DNA of 64,000 bases. It comes from Geodermatophilus ruber (GTDB lineage Bacteria > Actinomycetota > Actinomycetes > Mycobacteriales > Geodermatophilaceae). The position numbers and the translations under genes were made by a program. Below, in pieces: positions 39,226 through 49,293 of the stretch. The notes under the pieces are model-generated. The model was given only the letters and a program-made list of their open reading frames with translations, did not search any database and was not told the origin of the DNA. Position 1 is the first letter of the stretch. Every line of letters starts with the position of its first letter. The DNA lies in NCBI RefSeq assembly GCF_900114385.1, contig NZ_FOSW01000018.1, forward strand, positions 33,455 through 97,454, in the 5' to 3' direction.

Positions 39226-39314
39226 ATGTGCGGGAGCTCGGAGGACCGGGCTGAGAGGGCAGCTGCCTGCTGCCGACCGCTGGAACCTGACCGGGTAATG
39301 CCGGCGTAGGGAGC
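39226..39314 (+). promoter_or_regulatory. TPP (THI-box) riboswitch
   Basis: The conserved aptamer elements are present: CGGGAGCTCGG at the 5' side, CTGAGAGGG (39251-39259), then AACCTGACCGGGTAATGCCG (39284-39303) and GCGTAGGGA at the 3' side, matching the consensus CUGAGA...CCUGAUCUGGUAAUGCCAGCGUAGGGA. Thiamine pyrophosphate binding would shut down the downstream transporter and thiamine genes. The closing AGGGAG (39308-39313) is 11 nt before the cytX ATG and seems to be its Shine-Dalgarno site, so repression is probably by direct sequestration during translation initiation. Confidence 0.95.
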
Positions 39315-39324
39315 GACCTCGAGC

Positions 39325-40671
39325 ATGTCCGAGACCGTCCGCACGTCCGTCCCCGCCGGGGACGCTCCGATCACCCTCACCGAACCCCCGCCCCGCACGC
39401 TGGGCCTGCGCGACACCCTGGGGCTGTGGGCGAACCTCGGCATCAGCCTGCTGCTGCCGGTGGCCGCGGCCTACGTCATCGTCGCCGACCGGCCGCTGGT
39501 CGCCACGCTCGGCGCGATCGTCGTGGGCGCCGTCATCGGCTCGATCCTGCTCGGCCTGGGCGCCGCGGCCGGCGCCCGGGAGGGCGTGCCGGCGATGGTG
39601 CTGCTGCGCGGCCTGCTGGGTCGCCGGGTCTCCTACCTGCCCACCGCGTTCAACCTCGTGCAGTGCGTGGGCTGGGCCGCCTTCGAGATCCTGATCATCG
39701 CCGAGGCCGCCTCCCGGGCCCTGGACGCCCCCCGCTGGCCGTTCGTCCTCGCCGGGGGCGCGCTGGCCACCCTCATGGCGCTGCGCCCGCTGGGCGTGGT
39801 GCGGCTCCTGGCCCGCTACGCCGTGTGGGCGGCGCTCGCCGCCATCGTCTACCTGTTCGTCGAGGTCCTGTCCGAGCCGCTGCCGGCGGTCACCGAGGGC
39901 GGGACGGCATCGTTCTGGACGGCGGCCGACATCGTCATCGCGCTGCCGGTCTCGTGGTTCCCCCTCGCCGCCGACTACACCCGGCACGTCCGGCGCGGGC
40001 GGACCGCCTTCGCCGGCGCCGCCGGCGGCTACGCCCTCGCCGCCATCGCCCTGTTCACCCTGGGCGTGCTGGCGCTGGCCGCCTACGGCCGGGCGGGTCT
40101 GGATGTCGTCGACGCGCTGCTGGCCGTCCCGCTCGGGCTGGTCGCGGTCCTGGTGCTGCTGGCGGTGGAGGTCGACGAGGCCTTCGCCAACATCTACTCG
40201 ACGGCGGTGTCGGCGCAGAACGTCGTCGCCCGGCTCGACCGCCGGGTGCTGGCCGTGCTCGTCGGCGCCGTGGCCACGTTGCTGGCGCTCGCCTTCGATC
40301 TCACCGCCTACGAGCCGTTCCTCTTCCTCATCGGCGCGGTGTTCGTGCCGCTGGTCGGGGTCTTCGTCGTCGCGTACTACCTGCTCCCCCGCGGCGCGTG
40401 GGACGTCTCCGACACCGCGCCCGCGCGGCTGTCCCTGCTGCTCCCGTGGGCGGCGGGCTTCATCGCCTACCAGCTGACCCTGCCGACGTACTTCGCCGGG
40501 CCGGGTGCGGGCTGGACGGCGTGGTGGACCGAGCGGCAGACCGACCTCGGCATCGACCCGGCCAACGGCTGGTCGGCCTCGCTCGTCAGCCTCGCGGTCG
40601 CCGCGGTGCTCACCGCGCTGGTCTCCCTGCCCGCGGCGCTGCGGGCCCGGCGGCGGGCCGGCATCCGGTGA
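39325..40671 (+). CDS. cytX: CytX-like NCS1-family transporter for hydroxymethylpyrimidine
   Basis: The 448 residues have about twelve membrane helices and the NCS1 (purine/cytosine permease) pattern: TLGLRDTLGLWANLGISLLL, FNLVQCVGWAAFEILIIAEA, SWFPLAADYTRHVRRGR and DEAFANIYSTAVSAQN. NCS1 proteins directly under a TPP riboswitch are CytX, predicted importers of HMP or related thiamine pyrimidines. ATG 39325 uses the riboswitch 3' strand as its ribosome site. Its stop overlaps the thiO start by GTGA. The exact pyrimidine taken up is inferred from context. Confidence 0.88.
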   Translation: MSETVRTSVPAGDAPITLTEPPPRTLGLRDTLGLWANLGISLLLPVAAAYVIVADRPLVATLGAIVVGAVIGSILLGLGAAAGAREGVPAMVLLRGLLGRRVSYLPTAFNLVQCVGWAAFEILIIAEAASRALDAPRWPFVLAGGALATLMALRPLGVVRLLARYAVWAALAAIVYLFVEVLSEPLPAVTEGGTASFWTAADIVIALPVSWFPLAADYTRHVRRGRTAFAGAAGGYALAAIALFTLGVLALAAYGRAGLDVVDALLAVPLGLVAVLVLLAVEVDEAFANIYSTAVSAQNVVARLDRRVLAVLVGAVATLLALAFDLTAYEPFLFLIGAVFVPLVGVFVVAYYLLPRGAWDVSDTAPARLSLLLPWAAGFIAYQLTLPTYFAGPGAGWTAWWTERQTDLGIDPANGWSASLVSLAVAAVLTALVSLPAALRARRRAGIR

Positions 40672-41807
40672 CCGCCGGCGCCGCACCCGACGTCGTGATC
40701 GCCGGCGGCGGCCTCATCGGGCTTTCGGTGGCGTGGCGCTCGGCGCAGCGCGGCCTGTCGGTCGCCGTCGTCGACGACGCACCGGGGGACGGCGCCTCCC
40801 GGGCCGCCGCCGGGATGCTGGCCCCGGTCACCGAGGCCGGGTACCGCGAGGAGGCCCTGCTCCGGCTGGGCCTGGCGTCGGTGCAGCGCTGGCCCGCCTT
40901 CGCCGAGGAGGTGGAGCGGGCCGGGGGGCTGCCCGTGGGGCTGCGCACCGCCGGCACGCTGGTCGTCGGCTTCGACGACGACGACATGCGCGAGCTCGAC
41001 GCGCTGCACGCGTTCCAGCAGGAACTGGGGCTGGACGCCGAGCGGCTGACCCCGCGCGCCACCCGCCGTCGCGAGCCGTCGCTGACGCCCCGCGTGCGGG
41101 GCGGGCTGCTCGTCACCGGCGACCACTCGGTCGACGGGCGCGCCCTCCACGCCGCCCTGCTGGCCGCCGCGCGCGACGCCGGCGTCCGGCTGGTCCGGGA
41201 CCGGGTCGCCGCGGTGCGCGTGGACGGCGGCCGGGCCGCCGGCCTGGAGCTGGCCGGCGGCCGCGCGCTCGAGGCCGGCGCCGTCGTCCTGGCGCTGGGC
41301 GCGCACAGCGCCGGCCTGCCCGGGGTCCCGCCGCTGCCGGTCCGCCCGGTGAAGGGGCAGATCCTGCGGCTGGCCGGCGCGGGCGGGCTGCTGGAGGGCA
41401 CGGTGCGGGCCCTGGTCCGCGGCCGGCACGTCTACCTGGTGCCCTACGCGGGGGACCGGCTGGTCGTCGGCGCCACGGTGGAGGACCGCGGGTTCGACCC
41501 CACCGTCACCGCCGGCGGGGTGCACGACCTGCTGCACGATGCGATCGACGTCGTCCCGGGCGTGAGCGAGCTGGAGCTGGCCGAGACGTTGGCCCGCTGG
41601 CGGCCGGGCACCCCCGACAACGCCCCCCTGCTCGGGGCCAGCTCGCTGCCCGGCCTGGTGCTGGCCACCGGGCACCACCGCAACGGCGTGCTCCTGACGC
41701 CGGTGACCGCCGAGGTCGTCGCGGACCTGCTGGCCACCGGGACGCTCCCCGAGCTCGCCGCCCCGTTCACCGCCGACCGGTTCGCCCCCGCCCCGCCCAG
41801 GAGATGA
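40668..41807 (+). CDS. thiO: Glycine oxidase ThiO
   Basis: The 379-residue FAD enzyme starts with the dinucleotide motif VVIAGGGLIGLSVAWRSAQR, then ASRAAAGMLAPVTEA (about 43-57) and ends with RPGTPDNAPLLGASSLPGL and GHHRNGVLLTPVTA, which are characteristic of ThiO. It oxidises glycine to dehydroglycine, which ThiG uses to build the thiazole phosphate in aerobic bacteria. GTG 40668 overlaps the cytX stop and the thiS ribosome site begins inside its end, so translation is coupled. Confidence 0.93.
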   Translation: MTAGAAPDVVIAGGGLIGLSVAWRSAQRGLSVAVVDDAPGDGASRAAAGMLAPVTEAGYREEALLRLGLASVQRWPAFAEEVERAGGLPVGLRTAGTLVVGFDDDDMRELDALHAFQQELGLDAERLTPRATRRREPSLTPRVRGGLLVTGDHSVDGRALHAALLAAARDAGVRLVRDRVAAVRVDGGRAAGLELAGGRALEAGAVVLALGAHSAGLPGVPPLPVRPVKGQILRLAGAGGLLEGTVRALVRGRHVYLVPYAGDRLVVGATVEDRGFDPTVTAGGVHDLLHDAIDVVPGVSELELAETLARWRPGTPDNAPLLGASSLPGLVLATGHHRNGVLLTPVTAEVVADLLATGTLPELAAPFTADRFAPAPPRR

Positions 41808-41809
41808 GC

Positions 41810-43513
<1,704 letters not shown>

Positions 43514-43517
<4 letters not shown>

Positions 43518-44050
43518 CCACCCGCTACGTCGTCCTGCTGCGCGGCATCAACCTCGGCAAGGCCCGGCAGGTCGGGATGGCCGAGCTGCGGGAGGCCCTC
43601 GCCGCCCGCGACGCCACCGGCGTCCGCACCCACCTGCGCAGCGGCAACGTCGTGCTGGACAGCCCACTGGGCGAGGCCGAGCTGGTCGCCGAGGTCGAGG
43701 CCGCGGTGCGGGAGCGGTTCGGGTTCGACGTCCCGACCGTCGTCCGGACCGGCGCGCAGATCGCGGACGTCGTCGCCGCCGACCCGCTCCGCGCGGTGGC
43801 CACCGACCCGGCCCGCTATCTGGTCACGTTCCTGCCGAGCCCGCCGGCGCCGGAGCGGGTGGCCGCGCTCCCACCGGCCGACCGCGGCGAGTTCCGTGTG
43901 GCCGGCCGGGAGCTGTTCCTGTGGGCTCCGGACGGGGTCGCGAGCACCCCGCTGGCGGCGTGGAACTGGGACCGCCTGCTGGGTGTGCCGGGGACGGCCC
44001 GGAACTGGAACACCGTCCGGAAACTGGCGCAGCTGGCCGGCTCGCTGTGA
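43514..44050 (+). CDS. DUF1697 protein
   Basis: The 178 residues begin MTTRYVVLLRGINLGKARQV, then GVRTHLRSGNVVLDSP, and end WNWDRLLGVPGTARNWNTVR: the defining N- and C-terminal motifs of DUF1697. The family has no assigned function. ATG 43514 overlaps the thiE stop, so it may be co-translated with the thiamine operon, though family members are not tied to thiamine elsewhere; read-through placement is possible. Confidence 0.9.
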
Positions 44051-44160
44051 CTCCCGTCTCAGCGTGTTTGGGGGGCGCTCCCGGCGTGAATACGCAAGTG
44101 TTCGGCTGGCCTGCAGCAGGGATCCGTGGGCCGTGGCAAGCGCGTGAGGTGACCAACGGC

Positions 44161-44598
44161 GTGATACGGGAGAGGGCCGGGCGGGTCTGGCCGTTCGCTA
44201 CCCCACCTCCGGCGGGCGGGGGTCTGCTGTGGGAGCTCGGTGACATCGCCGAGCTGCCGGGCATGCGGGCGGAGTTGCGCCGGCACCTCAGCGGGGCGGG
44301 CCCGGCCGGTGCCGACCCGGCGGATCTGCGCGACCGGCTGATCCTGGCGCTGGACGAGATGGCCTCCAATGCGCTGCGGCACGGCGGTGGCGGGGTCCGG
44401 GCCACGGTCCGGGAAGCCGGCGCCGCCTACCTCGTCGAGGTGTCCGACCGCGCCGTGACGACCCCTCCGACCCCGGCGGTCGACCGCGACCCGAGCGAGG
44501 GCGGCCTCGGGCTCTACCTCATCGCGGAGCTGGCCACCGAGCACGGCTGGTACGTGCGCGCGGGCACCAAGTACGTCTGGGCCCTGCTGCCGCGCTGA
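44161..44598 (+). CDS. RsbW-like ATP-binding anti-sigma-type protein
   Basis: The 145 residues are a stand-alone GHKL ATPase: N box LILALDEMASNALRHGGGGV (about 56-75), DRDPSEGGLGLYLIAELATE, and the end KYVWALLPR. Such proteins act as switch kinases or anti-sigma factors. GTG 44161 has GAGGTG 8 nt upstream; an in-frame GTG 44149 is an alternative. The paralogue at 50136 shares the PAVDRDP..GG.GL.L motif. It ends 35 bp from the convergent SpoIIE-type phosphatase gene, a natural functional partner. Confidence 0.82.
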   Translation: MIRERAGRVWPFATPPPAGGGLLWELGDIAELPGMRAELRRHLSGAGPAGADPADLRDRLILALDEMASNALRHGGGGVRATVREAGAAYLVEVSDRAVTTPPTPAVDRDPSEGGLGLYLIAELATEHGWYVRAGTKYVWALLPR

Positions 44599-44633
44599 CC
44601 CTGCGGCCCCGCTACCTGCCGACCCGCCGCTGA

Positions 44634-46790
44634 TCAGTCCTGCGGGTGCAGCCGGATCGCCACCAGGGCGATGTCGTCCTGCAGGCCCTGCGGTCGCAGC
44701 CGGGTGATCACCGCGTCGCACAGCCGGTCCAGCGGCTCCCCGGCCAGCTCGCCCAGCGCCACCCGCAGCCGGGCGATGCCCTCGTCGAGGGGGAGGTCCC
44801 GGCCCTCCACCAGCCCGTCGGTGTAGAGCAGCACGGTCGCGCCCCGGCGGAAGGTCACCACGTTCTCGGTGCGGGCCGCCGCCGGGTCGACGCCGAGCAT
44901 CAGCTCCGGCCGGCCGCCGGTCAGCTCCTCGACCCGGCCGTCGGCGTGCAGCAGCAGCGGGGGCGGGTGCCCGGCGTTCGACCACCGCAGGCTGGTCAGG
45001 CCCGCGGCGCGCTGCGCGGGACTCTGCTCCACCCGGGCGATCGCGGCCGTCGCCATGGTGCGCATGCCCAGCCCCTCGACGGCGACCTCCAGCTCGGTGA
45101 GCACCTGCGCCGGCCCGGCCCCGTGCCGGTAGGCGATGCCCCGCAACAATCCCCGCAGCTGCCCCATGGCGGCGGCCGCCTCGGTGTCGTGCCCGACGAC
45201 GTCACCGATGACCAGCATGGGGGCACCACCGGGCTGGAGGAACGCGTCGTACCAGTCCCCGCCCACCTCGGCGACCTCCAGGGCCGGCCGGTAGCGGACG
45301 ACGATCTCGGCGGAGTCCGGCGCCGGCGGCGCGGTGAGCAGGCTGCGCTGCAGGCCCTCGGCCAGCCGGCGCTGCTGCTCGTAGAGGCGGGCGTTGTCCA
45401 GGGCCAGGGCGACCCGGGAGGCCACCTCCTGCGCCGCGGCCACGTCGTCGGGGCCGGCCAGCGGGCGGTCGGCGGACCGGTAGACGCTCAGCGCGCCCAG
45501 CGTCCGGCCCCGGGCCACCATCGGCAGGGTGACCGCCGAGCGGGGGGCCAGCAACCAGAAGGTCTCGGCGGCCTCACCGGTCAGGGTGCGGCCGACCGCC
45601 CCGGGCACGTCCTCCACGGTCATCGTCCGGCCCGACGCCAGCGCGCCCAGGACCGGCGCGTCCGGCTGGATCGCCGACAGGCGCAGCTCCGCGTAGCGGG
45701 ACGTCGCCGCCCGGGCGGCGGGGTCGCGGTGCCAGCTGCCGACGTCGCGGATCCGGCCGTCCTCGCCCAGGAGGCTCACGATCGTCCAGTCGCCCAGCAC
45801 GGGGACGACCGCCGCGGCCAGCCGTCGCAGGGCACCCTCCTCACCGGCGGCGGACTCCAACGACTCCGCGGTCAGGGCGCTCACCTCGGCGATGAGGGCG
45901 AGCCGGGCGGCGCTCTCCCGAGCCCGCTCCTCCGCGTTCCGCCGCTCGGTGACGTCGAGGAAGTACACCGACAGGCCGTCGGGTCCCGGCCAGGCCCGGA
46001 TCTCGTACCAGGCGTCCAGCGGCGCGGGGTAGTAGGCCTCGAAGACCCGCTCGCGGCCGGTGGCCGCGGCCCCCCGGTAGTGCTCCTCGAAGTCGCTGCC
46101 CACCGTCGCGGGGTACAGCTCCCAGAGCGAGCCCCCCAGCAGCTCCTCGCGGGAGCGCCCGAGCAGCCGCTCGGCCTCCCCGTTGACGTAGGCGAACCGC
46201 CACTTCCGGTCGAACAGGCAGAACGCCGACCTCATCGTCTCCAGCACCCGGGCGACGCGGGCGTCCTCGTGCCGGTGGTCGGTGGTGTCGAAGCCCGCGC
46301 CGAGCAGGCGCACCGGGACGCCCGCCTCGTCGGCCAGCACCCGGCCGCGGGCCTGCACCCAGCGGGTCTCGCCGGAGGGCAGCACGATCCGGAACTCCGC
46401 GTCGTACTCGCGTGCTTCGTCGACGGCGCACTGCAGCGTCTGCACGGCCCGGACCAGGTCGTCGGGGTGGACGCGGGCGGTGAAGGCGGCGAAGGTCCCG
46501 TCGAAGTCGGCCCGGTCGTACCCGAAGATCTCCAGCAGGCGGTCGTCCCAGCTCAGCCGGCCGGTCACGAGATCGCAGTCGAAGCTGCCGATGCCGGCGG
46601 CGTCGATCGCCTGGTCGAGCCGTGCCCCGGGAGCCGCGGGCCCGGCGCCGTCGGCGTGCGGGGGCGCCTCGTCGGCTCTCACGTCGTGGGCACTCGCATT
46701 CCGGGGCCGTGGGCGGCTGGGCTCGGAGGCAGGGCCGCGGCCTCGACGGGCGGCTCCCCCTGGCTCTCGCGGGGGGCCGGTTCCGGACAA
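44634..46790 (-). CDS. PAS-PAS-GAF SpoIIE-family serine phosphatase
   Basis: The 718 residues comprise a disordered Arg/Pro-rich start (1-55), two PAS domains (about 60-290; second with FCLFDRKWRFAYVNGEAERL), a GAF domain (297-470) and an RsbU/SpoIIE PP2C domain with VGGDWYDAFLQPGG (about 510), VIGDVVGHDTEAAAAMGQLR and LLYTDGLVEGRD. It dephosphorylates STAS-type anti-anti-sigma proteins in response to a PAS/GAF signal. The precise start is uncertain; 46790 is the longest. The convergent RsbW-like gene next door supports a role in partner switching. Confidence 0.88.
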   Translation of the reverse strand: MSGTGPPREPGGAARRGRGPASEPSRPRPRNASAHDVRADEAPPHADGAGPAAPGARLDQAIDAAGIGSFDCDLVTGRLSWDDRLLEIFGYDRADFDGTFAAFTARVHPDDLVRAVQTLQCAVDEAREYDAEFRIVLPSGETRWVQARGRVLADEAGVPVRLLGAGFDTTDHRHEDARVARVLETMRSAFCLFDRKWRFAYVNGEAERLLGRSREELLGGSLWELYPATVGSDFEEHYRGAAATGRERVFEAYYPAPLDAWYEIRAWPGPDGLSVYFLDVTERRNAEERARESAARLALIAEVSALTAESLESAAGEEGALRRLAAAVVPVLGDWTIVSLLGEDGRIRDVGSWHRDPAARAATSRYAELRLSAIQPDAPVLGALASGRTMTVEDVPGAVGRTLTGEAAETFWLLAPRSAVTLPMVARGRTLGALSVYRSADRPLAGPDDVAAAQEVASRVALALDNARLYEQQRRLAEGLQRSLLTAPPAPDSAEIVVRYRPALEVAEVGGDWYDAFLQPGGAPMLVIGDVVGHDTEAAAAMGQLRGLLRGIAYRHGAGPAQVLTELEVAVEGLGMRTMATAAIARVEQSPAQRAAGLTSLRWSNAGHPPPLLLHADGRVEELTGGRPELMLGVDPAAARTENVVTFRRGATVLLYTDGLVEGRDLPLDEGIARLRVALGELAGEPLDRLCDAVITRLRPQGLQDDIALVAIRLHPQD

Positions 46791-47382
46791 CCGTATCCGA
46801 ACCGGCCGCCGGAAACGGGCCAGGGCGGGCGCCCCTCGGCCGGAGGAGGGGCGCCCGCCCGTGCGGCGGGGTGCGGACGACGTCCGCCGGCACGTGCGTG
46901 CCGCGGGTCCGGCATCGCTGCGCCGGGAGCGGCCGGTCCGTGCGGCTCGGCCCGGTCTCCTCGCGGCATCTCCCGGTCGCCGGTCGGGGCGGGACCAGCG
47001 GCTCGTTCCCTCGGCGCTGCCCGGTCAGGCGGTGCCGGTCGGACCCGGGGGCGCGGGTGCCGGCAGGGCCTGCCGTCCCGGGGACGGGTGCTCGGTGCCG
47101 ACCGATCGGTGCCGCGCAGCGGTTCGCGCCTCCCTGGAGGGTCCGCGCGCTGCGTCGGGCGCAGTCGGCGGGGGTCGAGGCGAGTACCGGTGGTGCGGAG
47201 CGGATCGGGCGGCGGGAGGACTCCCGTCGAGGGGACGGCCGGGCGGTGCGAGGTCGGCCAGGAGAGCGGAGGACCAGTGCCGAGGCCACGGTCGCGACCA
47301 CCGGAGGAGGACGGTGGCCGGGGTCCGGCGGGCTCGGGCGGAGCGGAGGACGGCGGCGGGGTGCCGGGTGTGCGCTGCGGGA
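46791..47382. other. 592-bp gap with a strong hairpin and no recognisable gene
   Basis: The only clear structure is the 15-bp hairpin at 46823-46860. The plus strand is purine-rich with many GGAG/GGCGG runs. Several frames stay open because of composition, but all give Arg/Pro-rich translations without domains or ribosome sites. The stretch may be the promoter region of the SpoIIE-type gene plus a long 3' trailer of the Pro-rich gene. Confidence 0.5.
46823..46860 (-). terminator. Perfect 15-bp hairpin upstream of the SpoIIE-type gene
   Basis: GGGCGGGCGCCCCTC (46823-46837) and its exact complement (46846-46860) enclose an 8-nt loop. It lies 520 bp past the stop of the Pro-rich gene on the same strand and 33 bp before the SpoIIE-type start, so it could isolate that gene from upstream transcription. 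Confidence 0.6.
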
Positions 47383-48045
47383 TCAGCCGGACGGCGATCC
47401 CCGCGCGGGTGGGGGGCGCGGATCGCCGCGGGAGCGGGCCGCGGTGGAGGCCGGGGGCGGTGCCGACGGCCGGCCCGTCACGACGTCCGGTGCACAGGGG
47501 GTCCGCGGGGCCGGCACGGAGCGGGCGAGCGGAGGAACCACCGGGACGCGGTGCGGGGCGACCGGCCGGGCAGCCCGGGCCGGAAGAAGCGCCGCAGCGG
47601 GGGAAGGCGCCGCGGGCTGGATCGTGGGGGTGCTGGGCAGCGCGGTGAGCAGCACGGGGCCGTCGCGGTGGGACGGCGGCGCCGTCGGACGGCCCCAGGC
47701 GAGGTACGCGCCGTCGGGTCCGGCACCCCACAGCGCCAGGCGGCGGGCGAGCGCCCGCAGCCGGGTGCGCAGGGTGCGCGGCGCCGGCGCCGCGGCGGGC
47801 GGGGGCTGCGGAGCGGGGGCGGCCGGCCGCGGCCGGGGGGCGGGCACCGGGACCGGCCGGACCGCCGTCCGGGGGCGGGGCGCCTGCCGCCCGGGGACGG
47901 GCCGGATCACCACGGCGCGGGCCGGGCGGGGCCGCCGCCGCATAGGCAGCTCGTCAGCGCGGTCGAGCACGTCGAGCAGGGTGTTGAGGGTCAGGCCGTC
48001 CGCCACGGCGGTCGAGCGCGGCGCGGTGGCCGGATCGATCGCCAT
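47383..48045 (-). CDS. Low-complexity Pro/Ala/Arg-rich protein
   Basis: The 220-residue frame starts MAIDPATAPRSTAVADGLTL with the short plausible helix LLDVLDRADELPMRRRPRPA and then becomes Pro/Ala/Arg repeats (PVPAPRPRPAAPAPQPPP). A distinct island LALWGAGPDGAYLAWGRPT (about 103-121) looks conserved. The GGAGGA ribosome site before ATG 48045 is strong, arguing for real translation. No domain is recognised and the protein is probably disordered. It is divergent from the nucleoside hydrolase gene. Confidence 0.55.
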   Translation of the reverse strand: MAIDPATAPRSTAVADGLTLNTLLDVLDRADELPMRRRPRPARAVVIRPVPGRQAPRPRTAVRPVPVPAPRPRPAAPAPQPPPAAAPAPRTLRTRLRALARRLALWGAGPDGAYLAWGRPTAPPSHRDGPVLLTALPSTPTIQPAAPSPAAALLPARAARPVAPHRVPVVPPLARSVPAPRTPCAPDVVTGRPSAPPPASTAARSRGDPRPPPARGSPSG

Positions 48046-48217
48046 GACGTCCTCCTGCAGGTAGTCGCCGCGGCCGGGGAAGGTGCCGCGGACAAGGAGA
48101 ACGGTAGGGAGCGCGGGGCGTGGGACCGGCCGGTCGGGACACGTTCTGGAGGGCGCGTGACCGAACCGTTGCGGAGGCTCTCCGGACCGGTCGGTCACCC
48201 CCTCCCGGGCCCGCTGC

Positions 48218-48229
48218 CTTGTCGACAAG
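48218..48229. promoter_or_regulatory. Palindrome upstream of the nucleoside hydrolase gene
   Basis: CTTGTCGACAAG is a perfect 12-bp palindrome, AT-richer than its surroundings, in the 294-bp divergent region and about 110 bp before the hydrolase start. It could be an operator for a LacI- or GntR-type repressor. No regulator is adjacent. Confidence 0.3.
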
Positions 48230-48339
48230 CCGTGCCGCTCCGAGCGTGGAACCGGCTGGTCAGCGGGTCGGTCACCCGGGACGGTCCGCGCCGCGCCCGG
48301 CGTGTCGGGGCCCTCCCCGGGCCCTGCCAGGATGGCGGC

Positions 48340-49293
48340 GTGGCCGACCGCATCCCCCTGGTGATCGACACCGACCCCGGCATCGACGACGCGCTGGCGG
48401 TCCTGCTGGCCCTGGCCAGCCCGGAGGTCGACCTGCGGCTGGTCACCACCGTCCACGGCAACGTGCCGCTCGCGCAGACGACGGACAACGCGCTGCGGGT
48501 GCTGCACCTGGCCGGGCGCTCCGACGTCCCGGTGGCCGCCGGCGCCCGCGACTCGCTGGTCCATGCGCAGCCGGAGCGGGCCGGCCACGTGCACGGCGCG
48601 AGCGGGCTGGGCGGCGTGCAGCTGCCGCCGTCCCCGGCAGCCCTCGTTCCGCGCCCGGCGGTGGTCGCGCTGGCCGAGCTGCTGATGTCCTCGCCGACGC
48701 CGGTGACGGTGGCCGCGATCGGGCCCTGGACCAACATCGCGCTGCTGCTGGCCATCTACCCCGAGGCCGCCGACCGGATCGGCCGGCTGGTGCTCATGGG
48801 CGGCTCGGCCGGGCGCGGCGGCAACGTCACCGCGGCCGCGGAGTTCAACGTGTGGGCCGACCCGGAGGCCGCGCAGCGCGTGCTGAGCGCGGGGCTGCCC
48901 ACCGTGATGGTCGGTCTGGACGTCACCCTGCCGACCGTGCTCGACGCCGAGGGCATCGCCCGGTTCGCGGCGGCCGGCCACGTCGGCGCGACGGCCGCGG
49001 CGATCCTGCAGCAGTACCTGGACCACGCGCGGACGGCCTACGGGACCACCGGGGTCGTCGTCCACGACGCGCTCGCCCTGACCGAGGCGATCGTCCCGGG
49101 CACGCTGGGCACCGTGCGGCGCGACGTCGTCGTCGACACCACGCTGGGTGCCGGCCGGGGGCAGACGCTGGTGGACCGGCGCGGCGTGTCCGGTTCCCCC
49201 ACCGCCGTGGAGGTGGCCGAGACGGTGGACAGCGCGGCCGCGGTGGAGTTCCTGGTCGGCCGGCTGGAGGCGCTCGCCCGCGCGGCCCGGTAG
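48340..49293 (+). CDS. Inosine/uridine-preferring nucleoside hydrolase
   Basis: The 317 residues carry the calcium-binding signature VIDTDPGIDDALAVLLAL (about 8-25), LMGGSAGRGGNVTAAAEFN with the Asn-rich substrate loop (about 150-168) and VVHDALAL with the active-site His (about 238). It hydrolyses ribonucleosides to base and ribose in purine/pyrimidine salvage. GTG 48340 has AGGA 8 nt upstream. Its TAG abuts the reverse stop of the convergent ANTAR gene (TAGCTA). Base specificity cannot be told from sequence. Confidence 0.92.
   Translation: MADRIPLVIDTDPGIDDALAVLLALASPEVDLRLVTTVHGNVPLAQTTDNALRVLHLAGRSDVPVAAGARDSLVHAQPERAGHVHGASGLGGVQLPPSPAALVPRPAVVALAELLMSSPTPVTVAAIGPWTNIALLLAIYPEAADRIGRLVLMGGSAGRGGNVTAAAEFNVWADPEAAQRVLSAGLPTVMVGLDVTLPTVLDAEGIARFAAAGHVGATAAAILQQYLDHARTAYGTTGVVVHDALALTEAIVPGTLGTVRRDVVVDTTLGAGRGQTLVDRRGVSGSPTAVEVAETVDSAAAVEFLVGRLEALARAAR

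Noticed and set aside
46282..49293. Long plus-strand frame reading into the nucleoside hydrolase
   Set aside because: Only the part from 48340 has nucleoside hydrolase similarity and a ribosome site; the earlier part is opposite the SpoIIE-type gene or low complexity.
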